Assembly: GCF_008801925.2 (NCBI RefSeq)
Contig: NZ_CP062804.1
Coordinates: 2,170,001-2,234,000 of the forward strand
Direction: 5' to 3'
From: Cupriavidus basilensis
GTDB taxonomy: Bacteria; Pseudomonadota; Gammaproteobacteria; Burkholderiales; Burkholderiaceae
DNA: 64,000 bases
Positions 26,391 through 34,262 of the stretch are shown in pieces. Made by a program: the position numbers and the translations under genes. The notes under the pieces were generated by a model that was given only the letters and a program-made list of their open reading frames with translations, was not told where the DNA came from and made no database searches. Position 1 is the first letter of the stretch. Each line of letters opens with the position of its first letter.

Positions 26391-26623
26391 GTTGCGTGAT
26401 TCGCGCGTGTACACCCGAAACATCGGGTCCCGCGCGAAACGTCCTCGCCACAATGGCCTATGGCGCTCATCCGCATCATCCCGATGGCGGATCGCCGGGC
26501 GTCGGCACAGGCGCTTTTCCGCCGTCAATAGTCCTTCACGATTACCCCAACAAGGGGGGATCGTCCCCACCCGAGATGGGTGCACAATCCGGCCTGAAAC
26601 AGCAACCGCAGGCCTCGAATCCC

Positions 26624-26839
26624 ATGCTAAATGACGCGAAACCACAGATCGATCCGGCCCGCCGCGGCGAAGCCGTGAAGGAGTTGGGCGCCGATGCGCT
26701 CACGGATACGGGGATGCCTGGCGCTCTGGCAACGGTGCAGCAGATCGCGGAACGCCGGACGCGGGCCCTCGCGGATTTGCTCGAAGAATCGATTCGGAGC
26801 GGGACGCCGCGGGCGCCGCGAAGCCATCGCAGGCGGTAA
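26624..26839 (+). CDS. small hypothetical protein
   Basis: 71 residues starting MLNDAKPQIDPARRGEAVKE, helical and charged, ending in an Arg/His-rich tail (RAPRSHRRR). No strong ribosome-binding site. It could be real given its helical heptad-like composition (ATVQQIAERRTRALADLLEESI) but has no recognised relatives. The stop codon is followed at once by a long pyrimidine tract. Confidence 0.4.
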   Translation: MLNDAKPQIDPARRGEAVKELGADALTDTGMPGALATVQQIAERRTRALADLLEESIRSGTPRAPRSHRRR

Positions 26840-26878
26840 CTTTCTCCCTTCCTTCCTCCCTTCCTCCCTTTCTCCCTT
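26840..26878 (+). repeat. 39-base polypyrimidine tract
   Basis: Uninterrupted C/T run composed of CCCTT/CCTTCC-type units with near-mirror symmetry, the kind of sequence able to form triplex (H-)DNA. It starts immediately after the stop codon of the 71-residue frame. Confidence 0.8.
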
Positions 26879-27159
26879 GTTCCCGTTCGCCGGCGTCCAG
26901 AGCCGGCGCGACCGGCGCACCGGTCATAGCCGGCGCCGTGATCCTCCTGGCTCCTGGCCCCTGCCGCGGTCGTCATGGGCACCTTGATTACCTGTCGCGT
27001 AATTGGCGCGCAGCTCCCCAGCTCCCACACTGAGCTTGCCTGGACTCGCCAGGTAACCGCCACCGGAGCTGCCTCATGCCTGCCGCCGCCAGTACCCATT
27101 CCGCCCCGTCCCTGCGCCATCCCGGCGCCTCAAACCCCGCCCGGCTCCATTCCACACGG

Positions 27160-27309
27160 CCCGGCCATGTGCTGACCGCCGAGCGCACGGCGGCCCTGCT
27201 GCCCGACGCCCGCCTCGCCGTCTACGCTGGCGCGCCGCACGGCCTGCCGTTCACGCATGCGCAGCGGCTTGGCGCGGACATCCTGGCGTTCGTGCGCGAA
27301 CTCGGCTAA
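27160..27309 (+). pseudogene. alpha/beta-hydrolase C-terminal remnant
   Basis: The frame ending at 27309 reads LLPDARLAVYAGAPHGLPFTHAQRL and then ADILAFVRELG, which matches the C-terminal end of haloperoxidase-type alpha/beta hydrolases, including the catalytic-His motif APHG. The nucleophile elbow, acid residue and the first ~200 residues are absent; upstream sequence is unrelated. I read it as a 5'-truncated relic directly before the efflux gene. Confidence 0.55.
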
Positions 27310-27332
27310 ACCCCTTGCCAAGGACGCCAGCC

Positions 27333-28805
27333 ATGACCTCCTCGAGCCTGAACCGCGCCGAGAGCGCGCCCGTCCCGCACCACGCCGCCGCATCGTCCCC
27401 GACCCCCATGGACCGCCTGGCCCTGTTGGTGATGCTGAGCGGCACCTTCATGGTGGTGATGGATTTCTTTATCGTGAATGTGGCGCTGCCGGCCATCCAG
27501 CGCGAATTACACGCCAGTGCCGGCGCGCTGCAGTTCGTGGTGGCGGGCTACGGCCTGGCCAACGCCACCGGGCTGATCACCGGCGGGCGGCTGGGCGACA
27601 TGCTCGGGCGGCGCCGCATGTTCATGCTGGGCCTGTCGCTGTTCGCGCTCGCCTCCGCCGCTTGCGGGCTTGCCCCGTCCGCGCCCGCACTGGTCGCGGC
27701 ACGCGTGGCGCAGGGCCTGGCGGGCGCGCTGCTCCAGCCGCAGGTGCTGGCCATGCTCTCGCTCACCTACACCGGCCCCGCGCGGGCTCGGGCTTTCGCC
27801 GCGTACGGTCTCACACTGGGCCTGGCGGCGCTGCTCGGCCAACTGGCAGGCGGCGCGCTGATCCGGGCCGACCTGGGCGGGCTGGGCTGGCGCACTTGCT
27901 TCCTGATCAACGTGCCCGTGGCAATCATTGCGCTGCTGCTGGCGCCACGCGTGTTGCGCGTATCGCCGCCCATCAGCGGCAGCAAGCCGGACGTGCCTGG
28001 CATGGCGCTGTTGGCGGCAGCACTGGGTGCGCTGGTGTGGCCACTGGTGGAAGGCAGGCAGCAAGGCTGGCCGCCCGCCGCCCTGCTTACGCTAGCCATG
28101 GCGCCCGTGTTGCTTGCCGTGTTCGCCTGGCATCAGCGCTGGCTGCATGCGCACGGCGGGCAGCCGCTGATGAGCCCGGCGCTGTTCGCCGCACCAGGCT
28201 TTGCGCGCGGGCTGGCCGTGACGGTCGCCTTCTACGCCGGCAACGCCTCGTTCTACTTCGTGCTGGCGCTCTACCTGCAAGACGGCCTTGGCCTGAGCCC
28301 GCTGCAAGGCGGCGGCGCGTTCACGATGCTGGCGCTGGGCTTCTTCGCCACCGCACTGGCCGCGCCGCGCATTGCCGCCCGCCTGGGGCGCTCGTCCATC
28401 GCCTATGGCGCGATGCTGCTCGCGGCTGGACACTGGCTGCAACTGGCGAACACGCTGCTGCCATGGCAGGCGCAAGGCACAGGCTTGATGACCGTGATGC
28501 TGATCCTGCTGGTGGTCGAGGGCGCGGGCATCGGCATGGTGATGGCGCCGCTGGCCTCCACCGTGCTGGCGGGGACGGCGCAACACCATGCCGGCGTGGC
28601 CGCCGGTGTGCTGGCCACGGTGCAGCAGGTGGGCAATTCGGTTGGCGTGGCGCTGGTCGGGAACCTGTTCTATGCGCGGCTGGAAGGCGCCGGCACGGCA
28701 CATGGCTACGGCAGCGCCTTTGCCTGGTGCCTGGGCTGCCTGCTCGGCCTTGCGCTGCTTGTCACCCATCTTTGTCGCGGGCGGCGGCTGGCCGCGTCCC
28801 AGTAG
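27333..28805 (+). CDS. MFS drug efflux permease, DHA2 (EmrB/QacA) type
   Basis: 490 residues with about 14 hydrophobic helices, as in the DHA2 family. Visible: FMVVMDFFIVNVALPAIQREL in helix 1 (the Asp typical of drug/H+ antiporters), GGRLGDMLGRRRMF between helices 2 and 3, and RVAQGLAGALLQPQVLAML in helix 4/5. Likely exports a hydrophobic compound or drug; substrate unknown. Start chosen at MTSSSLNRAES. No EmrA-like partner is adjacent. Confidence 0.87.
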   Translation: MTSSSLNRAESAPVPHHAAASSPTPMDRLALLVMLSGTFMVVMDFFIVNVALPAIQRELHASAGALQFVVAGYGLANATGLITGGRLGDMLGRRRMFMLGLSLFALASAACGLAPSAPALVAARVAQGLAGALLQPQVLAMLSLTYTGPARARAFAAYGLTLGLAALLGQLAGGALIRADLGGLGWRTCFLINVPVAIIALLLAPRVLRVSPPISGSKPDVPGMALLAAALGALVWPLVEGRQQGWPPAALLTLAMAPVLLAVFAWHQRWLHAHGGQPLMSPALFAAPGFARGLAVTVAFYAGNASFYFVLALYLQDGLGLSPLQGGGAFTMLALGFFATALAAPRIAARLGRSSIAYGAMLLAAGHWLQLANTLLPWQAQGTGLMTVMLILLVVEGAGIGMVMAPLASTVLAGTAQHHAGVAAGVLATVQQVGNSVGVALVGNLFYARLEGAGTAHGYGSAFAWCLGCLLGLALLVTHLCRGRRLAASQ

Positions 28806-28982
28806 ACCCCGCAGGCGAAAGGGCATTCGGGGGCGTCGCCCGGCAGGATGGGAGTGCCAGGGCTGCCGCGCCAGAATCGGCTGGATTTCGCCTCTTCCGG
28901 CATCTAGAGTTACCAGCATCCTTCCCTACGCCCCGGCGCCCGGGTATCCAGGTGTGCGCCGGCGGCGGCGACGAGGTGACTT

Positions 28983-30059
28983 ATGCAGAACGGAAAAGAC
29001 GTCGCCCGCGGCCCCATGCCCGCCAGCCCGTGGCAGGTGCCGGACCTGACACCGGAGCGGGTGTTGCAGCTCGGGATGGGCTTCTGGGCCTCCAAGACCC
29101 TGCTCAGCGCAGTGGAGCTTGGCGTGTTCACGCAACTGGCGAAGGCGCCACAGCCGGCCGGCCCCCTGGCCGCCGCCCTTGGCCTGCATCCACGCGGCGC
29201 GGTGGATTTCCTCGACGCGCTGGTGGCCCTGCACCTGCTCGAGCGCGAAGACGCCGAGGCACCCAGCCGGTACAGCAACACGCCCGACACGGACCTCTTC
29301 CTGGACAAGGCCAAGCCCAGCTACGTAGGCGGCCTGCTGGAGATGGCCAATGCGCGCCTGTACCCCAGTTGGGCGTCGCTGACCGATTCCCTGCGCTCCG
29401 GCCTGCCGCAGACCCAGGCCGACGAGCATGGCGACCTCTTCGCCGCCATCTATCGGGACGAACAAGGCCTGCGCGGCTTCCTGCAAGCCATGACCGGCGT
29501 CAGCCTGGCCGCCGCCCAGGCGATGGCGCGCAAATTCCCTTGGGCGCAGTGCGAGACCTTTATCGACATCGGCACGGCGCAAGGGGCCCTGCCGGTGCAG
29601 ATCGCGCTGGCCCACCCGCACCTGCGTGGCGGCGGCTTCGACCTGCCCGCCGTTGGCCCGGTCTTCGAGGAGTATGTCGCCGCGCATGGCCTGCAGGATC
29701 GGCTGCGCTTTTATCCCGGCGATTTCTTCAACGACCCCTGCCCGCAGGCAGACGTGCTGGTCATGGGGCATATCCTGCACGACTGGGATCTCGAGCAGAA
29801 GCTATACCTGCTGGAGAAATGCCACGCCGCGCTGCCATCCGGCGGCCGCCTGATCGTCTATGACGCAATGATCGACGATGCGCGCAAACAGAACGTGTTT
29901 GGCTTGCTGATGAGCCTGAACATGCTGATCGAAACCCCGGGCGGCTTCGATTACACCGGGGCGCAGTGCTGCGCCTGGGCCAGGCAAGTGGGCTTTGCGC
30001 AAGCGCGGGTGGAACCGCTCACCGGGCCCGACTCCATGATGATTGCGACCCGCCAATGA
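28983..30059 (+). CDS. SAM-dependent O-methyltransferase (COMT-like)
   Basis: 358 residues. The N-terminal ~110 residues form the winged-helix dimerisation domain (FWASKTLLSAVELGVFTQL, then AVDFLDALVALHLLER). The catalytic part has the SAM motif DIGTAQGALP, the acidic strand GFDLPAVGPVFEEY, and the HILHDWD motif with the catalytic-His position, as in hydroxyneurosporene/plant-type O-methyltransferases. Substrate unknown. A GAGGTGA ribosome-binding site supports the start. It is followed 34 bases on by bacterioferritin. Confidence 0.88.
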   Translation: MQNGKDVARGPMPASPWQVPDLTPERVLQLGMGFWASKTLLSAVELGVFTQLAKAPQPAGPLAAALGLHPRGAVDFLDALVALHLLEREDAEAPSRYSNTPDTDLFLDKAKPSYVGGLLEMANARLYPSWASLTDSLRSGLPQTQADEHGDLFAAIYRDEQGLRGFLQAMTGVSLAAAQAMARKFPWAQCETFIDIGTAQGALPVQIALAHPHLRGGGFDLPAVGPVFEEYVAAHGLQDRLRFYPGDFFNDPCPQADVLVMGHILHDWDLEQKLYLLEKCHAALPSGGRLIVYDAMIDDARKQNVFGLLMSLNMLIETPGGFDYTGAQCCAWARQVGFAQARVEPLTGPDSMMIATRQ

Positions 30060-30093
30060 CGTAGCAACGCCAACCCGTCGGAGGGAACATGCC

Positions 30094-30561
30094 ATGGCTG
30101 AGATCGAAACAGAAGAAGTGGTCAGCGTGCTGAACCGGATCCTCGAAGCCGAGCTTGCGGGGGTGGTGCGCTATACCCATTACTCGCTGCTTGTGTTTGG
30201 CTTCGGCCGCATCCCGATCGTTTCCTGGCTGCGCGAGCAGGCCAACGAATCACTGCTGCATGCCCAGCAGGCGGGGGAATGGATTACCACGCTGGGCGCG
30301 TATCCGTCGCTGGCCATCGGCAAGCTGCTCGACAGCCACACCTTCGATACCGCCGCCATGCTGCGTGAGTCGCTGGATGCGGAAAACGCTGCCCTCAAGC
30401 TATATCGCGAGCTGCTGGCGCTGGTGGAGGATCGCTCCGTGGCACTGGAGGAATTCGCGCGCCAGATGATCCAGATCGAGGAACTGCATGCCGGCGAGGT
30501 CGACAAGATGCTGCGCAAGCCGGGGCAGGCCGCAGCCTTCGCACCGCCGCCAAAAGCCTGA
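30094..30561 (+). CDS. bacterioferritin-like ferritin protein
   Basis: 155 residues, four-helix ferritin fold. Di-iron ligands are visible as Glu residues in NRILEAELAGVVRYTHY and in ESLLHAQQAGEW (ExxH), and again in LDAENAALKLYREL and the terminal EELHAGEVDKML. Stores or oxidises iron in the cytosol. The start follows a strong GGAGGGA site; 17 upstream residues in frame are unlikely. Confidence 0.87.
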   Translation: MAEIETEEVVSVLNRILEAELAGVVRYTHYSLLVFGFGRIPIVSWLREQANESLLHAQQAGEWITTLGAYPSLAIGKLLDSHTFDTAAMLRESLDAENAALKLYRELLALVEDRSVALEEFARQMIQIEELHAGEVDKMLRKPGQAAAFAPPPKA

Positions 30562-30608
30562 CGTGCCATCCGCGCGGCCGCCGGACCGCGTATCCCCCAT
30601 GCCGTCGC

Positions 30609-30830
30609 CATGGCAAACAACACGCCATTCGGCCTGAGCGCGCACCGCCATACCATCAGCCACGCCCGCGCCTGGCGCGTGACCGATGCGCCGGATTACG
30701 CCATCATCGCCTGAATCCAGGCATCATCTCCACCGCGGTGGCGCCGTTTGGCGGCGACAAGAAGCCCGGCGTTGGCTCCGAGCGCCCAAAATACGGGATC
30801 GAGGATGACCTGGAATCAATAAAATCGGAG
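30609..30830 (+). pseudogene. gabD-type aldehyde dehydrogenase C-terminal remnant
   Basis: Reading plus-strand frames gives ANNTPFGLSA then HARAWRVTDAPDYAIIA with a stop, and after a frameshift NPGIISTAVAPFGGDKKPG and SERPKYGIEDDLESIK. This is the last ~75 residues of succinate-semialdehyde dehydrogenase (family pattern ANDTPFGLAAY, EGIISTEVAPFGG, KYGIEDYLEIKY), with substitutions in conserved residues. The catalytic parts are gone. Confidence 0.7.
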
Positions 30831-30869
30831 CCGGCAGCGCCTGGCAGAAAACACAAGAACGGAGACAAC

Positions 30870-31757
30870 ATGAAGAGAATCGGCATGATCGGCATTGGCA
30901 TGATGGGCCATGGCATCGCCACCAACATCGCCAGGCACGGCCACCCGCTGGTGCTGCTCGACCATCCCGGCAACCAGCCGTTGGACAAGCTGCTGGCGGC
31001 TGGCGCCACCGCGGCCGCCACCCCGGCCGAGCTTGCGCGCGCGGTCGATATCGTGATCCTGTGCGTCACAGGCACGCCTGAGGTGGAGGACGTGCTGTTT
31101 CGCCCGGACGGCGTGCTTGCCGGCCTGCGCCAGGGCGCCGTGGTGATCGACTGCTCCACCGCCATTCCCTCGTCCACGGAGCGCATTGCCGCAGCGGTGG
31201 CCAAGGCCGGCGCACGCTTCCTTGACGCGCCCATGACGCGCACGCCCAAGGAAGCCGAGGAAGGCCGCCTCAACCTGATCGTCGGCGGCGACCGCGCCTT
31301 GTTCGAGCAATGCCGGCCATTGCTGTCCTGCTTCGCGGAAAACATCGTGCACGCCGGGCCAGCCGGCTCGGGCCACCGGCTCAAGCTGCTGCACAACTTT
31401 GTCTCGCTGGGCTTCTCCGCCGTGCTGGCCGAGGCCGCCGCCTGCGCTGAGCGCGCAGACGTGGACCCGGGCGTGCTGGTGGAAGTGCTGGCCAAGGGCG
31501 GCGCAGACGGCGTGATCCTCAACCGCATGCGCCCTTACATCGAGTCGCAGGACAAGTCCGGCTTCCGCTTCTCGATTGCCAACGCGCTCAAGGACATGGG
31601 CTACTACACCACGATGGCGCAGGAGCTGGGCGCCGCGCGGGCCACGGCGCAGGCGGTGCGGGATACCTACGAGCGCGCCAGCCACACCGCCCGGCCGCAG
31701 CCGACGGTGCCGGAGCTGATTTCGATCCTGGCGGACGAGGCAAGCAAGACGGCCTGA
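30870..31757 (+). CDS. beta-hydroxyacid dehydrogenase (3-hydroxyisobutyrate/GarR type)
   Basis: 295 residues. Rossmann motif GMIGIGMMGHGIA at the N-terminus; DAPMTRTPKEAEEG replaces the usual substrate motif DAPVSGGxxGA, and the catalytic-lysine helix reads GSGHRLKLLHNFVSLG. The family reduces or oxidises 3-hydroxy acids with NAD(P). Substitution of the Ser-Gly-Gly segment suggests an uncommon substrate. A gabD remnant directly upstream hints at a former semialdehyde pathway. GGAGACA precedes the chosen Met. Confidence 0.85.
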   Translation: MKRIGMIGIGMMGHGIATNIARHGHPLVLLDHPGNQPLDKLLAAGATAAATPAELARAVDIVILCVTGTPEVEDVLFRPDGVLAGLRQGAVVIDCSTAIPSSTERIAAAVAKAGARFLDAPMTRTPKEAEEGRLNLIVGGDRALFEQCRPLLSCFAENIVHAGPAGSGHRLKLLHNFVSLGFSAVLAEAAACAERADVDPGVLVEVLAKGGADGVILNRMRPYIESQDKSGFRFSIANALKDMGYYTTMAQELGAARATAQAVRDTYERASHTARPQPTVPELISILADEASKTA

Positions 31758-31764
31758 TCCCCGC

Positions 31765-32484
31765 TCAGATCGCCCGCAGGTCGGGCAGCAGGCGATCGCA
31801 CTCGCGCTTGACCACGGCATAGCACTCACACACGCGCCGCTCCAGCCCTGGCCGGTCGAGCACTTCGATTTGCCCGTGATGATAGCGAATCAGGCCGGCG
31901 TTCTGCAATTTCAGCGCTGCCTCCGTCACGCCGGAACGCCGCGCGCCAAGCATGTTGGCAATCAGCTCTTGCGTCATCTTCAATTTGTTGGTTGGCAAGC
32001 GGTCCATGCTGAGCAGCAGCCAGCGGCACAGCTGCTGCTCGATGGAGTGATGCCGGTTGCATACGGCCGTCTGCGCCATTTGCGTGATCAGCGCTTGCGT
32101 ATAGCGCAGCAGCAACCGCTGCATGGGGCCGGCGCGATTGAATTCCGCCTTCACCGTGGCGCTGTCAAGCCGATAGGCCGTGCCGGCGCTCTGGACGATG
32201 GCACGGCTTGGCGTGGTCTCGCCCCCCATGAACAGCGCGATCCCGACCATGCCCTCGTTGCCAACGATGGCGATCTCGGCCGATGCGCCGTTTTCCATCA
32301 CGTAGAGCAAAGATATGATCGACGTGGTCGGAAAATACACATGATTGAGCCGGTCCCCAGACTCATAGATCACCTGCCCCAGCGGCAAATCCACCAGCAC
32401 CAGCTGCGGCGCCAGGCGCGCCCATTCTTCTTCCGGCAACACCGCCAACAGATGATTGGCTCTGGCGTCTTCCTGTGTCTGCAT
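31765..32484 (-). CDS. Crp/Fnr-family transcriptional regulator
   Basis: 239 residues. An N-terminal cyclic-nucleotide-binding-like beta-roll (YESGDRLNHVYFPTTSIISLLYVMENG) and a C-terminal winged helix whose recognition region is MTQELIANMLGARRSGVTEAALKL. The beta-roll lacks the cAMP-contact residues of Crp and the FNR cysteines, so the signal is unknown. The start at MQTQEDARANH has a GAGG site; 16 more residues are possible. Convergent with the dehydrogenase, 7 bases apart. Confidence 0.85.
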   Translation of the reverse strand: MQTQEDARANHLLAVLPEEEWARLAPQLVLVDLPLGQVIYESGDRLNHVYFPTTSIISLLYVMENGASAEIAIVGNEGMVGIALFMGGETTPSRAIVQSAGTAYRLDSATVKAEFNRAGPMQRLLLRYTQALITQMAQTAVCNRHHSIEQQLCRWLLLSMDRLPTNKLKMTQELIANMLGARRSGVTEAALKLQNAGLIRYHHGQIEVLDRPGLERRVCECYAVVKRECDRLLPDLRAI

Positions 32485-32736
32485 GGGTGTGCCTCGTAGG
32501 TTCAGGACCTGCCTCTTGCCGGCATCTGCCATGGCAAATCAGGGTCAGGACCGCCATCTGATCCACAGTCTAAACCAGCCGCATGACGCGCTTATCGAAG
32601 CCGCCAGACACTGCGCCATAGAAAGAGAACCCAACTTGCACGCTAGCGTACCGACTTGCCATAAGCCCCCGCCTAAGATGCCCCCAGATGTCGATCGACC
32701 GGATGCCATAGGGCTGCGGGGCCGCATCATAGCCAA

Positions 32737-32766
32737 GGCATGCCTCCCCCTCCCCTTGGGGCATGC
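32737..32766 (+). other. hairpin upstream of small hypothetical gene
   Basis: GCATGCC with CCCC pairs imperfectly with GGGGCATGC across a C-rich loop, about 55 bases before the next start codon. The 334-base gap 32485-32818 between the Crp-type regulator and this gene shows no other recognisable element. Confidence 0.3.
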
Positions 32767-32818
32767 GGTAGCTAGTGGCGCTCGAACCACTTGGCAGGGG
32801 AAACGTTCTGGAGGGCAC

Positions 32819-33094
32819 ATGCAAGCCCAAGCTAATGGTCACAGTGTGATCGTCTATCCCGACATGGTCGGTGGATGGTACTTCGCGGAGATCGACAGGA
32901 AAGCTGTCTACCGCTTTGGGCCATTCCAATCGCACAAGCTCGTCAGGGAGTTGGTGGTGGTGTTATTCCCGGAGATTCCGGTGCTTGAGTTGGTCGAGCC
33001 GTCGCCGGAAATGGATGACAGCGCGCTGATGATCCTGGGCAATGGGGAACGGGTATCCCAAGTCGCGGAAGCGCAGGGAACTGCCAGGCAGTAG
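32819..33094 (+). CDS. small hypothetical protein
   Basis: 91 residues behind a TGGAGGG ribosome-binding site. The N-terminal half (VIVYPDMVGGWYFAEIDRKAVYRFGPF) looks like a compact beta-sheet domain. No membrane segment or known motif. A terminator lies 85 bases downstream, suggesting a single-gene transcript. A longer frame upstream is unlikely. Confidence 0.65.
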   Translation: MQAQANGHSVIVYPDMVGGWYFAEIDRKAVYRFGPFQSHKLVRELVVVLFPEIPVLELVEPSPEMDDSALMILGNGERVSQVAEAQGTARQ

Positions 33095-33178
33095 ACGCGG
33101 CTGCGACCGGGCAGGGTTCATGCGGCCGACCGGCGATGGCGGCAAACGCAAGCCAACGCTGAACGTCATTCCTTTCAT

Positions 33179-33209
33179 GCCCTCGGCCTTCGGGCCGGGG
33201 GCTTTTTTT
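33179..33209 (+). terminator. rho-independent terminator with UUCG tetraloop
   Basis: GCCCTCGGCC (33179-33188) and GGCCGGGGGC (33193-33202) form a 10-base stem with one G-U pair around TTCG, followed by seven T residues. It ends the preceding small gene's transcript or a small RNA from its 3' side. Confidence 0.88.
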
Positions 33210-33349
33210 GCACCATGCGCCGCGTTGGATTCCGTGTCCGCCATCGTACCGACTTCGCAGCCGATCCATGTCAGTCTCAGCCTGTCGCGGCGCCGCATTG
33301 CGGCCCTTCGCCATGTAGCGCGCCATGCGATAGATCCCGAGGTGACATC

Positions 33350-33868
33350 ATGCGCAGCGTCCTGTATTTCCGGCTTAGCGGCATCGCTGCCGCGAGAAGC
33401 ATGCAATCTTCGTTGCAGGCGCTGCCTGTTGCCCCTGTCCATATCGATGGGCCCTGGTTCATCCAGCGCGACGACCAGCCCATGGAAGGGTTGCCCCGGG
33501 CCGCGTCCAGGCAAACCACGTATCGCCAGGAATGGGCGATAGCGGGCACGGTGATCGGCGCCATATCGGCCGTTGCCGCGACGCTGCATCTCGGCACCTC
33601 GGCGGGCACCTTTGCCAGCGTCCTGGCCTGCGTGGCAAGCGGGGCGCTCGGCGGCTTGTGCGGCGCCTGGCTCGCGGGCCAGCTTGGCGCACGCATCCCG
33701 CGCGGCAAGGTTGCCCGCGAGCGCGCGCAGCTCGCGCAAGGCGAGATGCTGCTGGTCGCAAGCTGCGCCGCGGACGCGAAGGATTCCGTCAAGCGCATGA
33801 TCCATGAACTGGGTGGCGTAAGCGTTGAGGAACACAGTGACGTCATGCCAGGTTTCCGGTGGGCATGA
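33350..33868 (+). CDS. hypothetical protein with glycine-zipper membrane hairpin
   Basis: 172 residues. An N-terminal ~60-residue soluble part, then two closely spaced hydrophobic Gly/Ala-rich segments (IAGTVIGAISAVAATL and LACVASGALGGLCGAWLAG), then a C-terminal ~50-residue soluble domain with a pattern of beta-alpha units (MLLVASCAADAKDSVKRMIHELGG), as in general-stress/DUF1269-like proteins. Function unknown. Followed 62 bases later by a small lipoprotein. Confidence 0.68.
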   Translation: MRSVLYFRLSGIAAARSMQSSLQALPVAPVHIDGPWFIQRDDQPMEGLPRAASRQTTYRQEWAIAGTVIGAISAVAATLHLGTSAGTFASVLACVASGALGGLCGAWLAGQLGARIPRGKVARERAQLAQGEMLLVASCAADAKDSVKRMIHELGGVSVEEHSDVMPGFRWA

Positions 33869-33930
33869 AGCACTGCGGATGACCGCCGCAGCGCATCACG
33901 CCTGCGGCGTGGTAGTGATAGGAGCATGTC

Positions 33931-34155
33931 ATGCGAACTCGTCTTATGATTTGCGCTGCTGCGCTCGCACTCGCCCAAACAGGGTGCCTGTGGGTACCCG
34001 GTGGCGAAGGCCGCACCGGTGGCGATGGCGGCTATCGCGGTGAAGACCGGCATGACGGCCATCCGGGCAACGAATGGAACAACGACCACCGCTCCGGCGA
34101 TCGCGGACAGGCGTATGGCACGGAGCGCAACGGCGATAACCGGGAGCACGACTAG
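33931..34155 (+). CDS. small Gly/Asp/His-rich lipoprotein
   Basis: 74 residues: signal peptide MRTRLMICAAALALAQTGC with a lipobox-like end (QTGC), then a mature part made almost only of Gly, Asp, Arg, Asn and His. Such disordered tails are common in small stress-induced lipoproteins of Burkholderiales. GAGCATGTC precedes the start. Function unknown. Confidence 0.65.
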   Translation: MRTRLMICAAALALAQTGCLWVPGGEGRTGGDGGYRGEDRHDGHPGNEWNNDHRSGDRGQAYGTERNGDNREHD

Positions 34156-34262
34156 CGCCAGGAAGCCGTTGGACGCAATGACGTAGCCGGATAGCACGCG
34201 CGCAAAAATGCGGCACACCGCGGTGCTATCATCCAACGGCCCTACCCTCCCCAATCGCGCCG

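Noticed and set aside
30569..30737. Possibility that the gabD-like segment is an intact small gene
   Set aside because: It contains a stop and a frameshift and lacks the NAD-binding and catalytic parts of the family.
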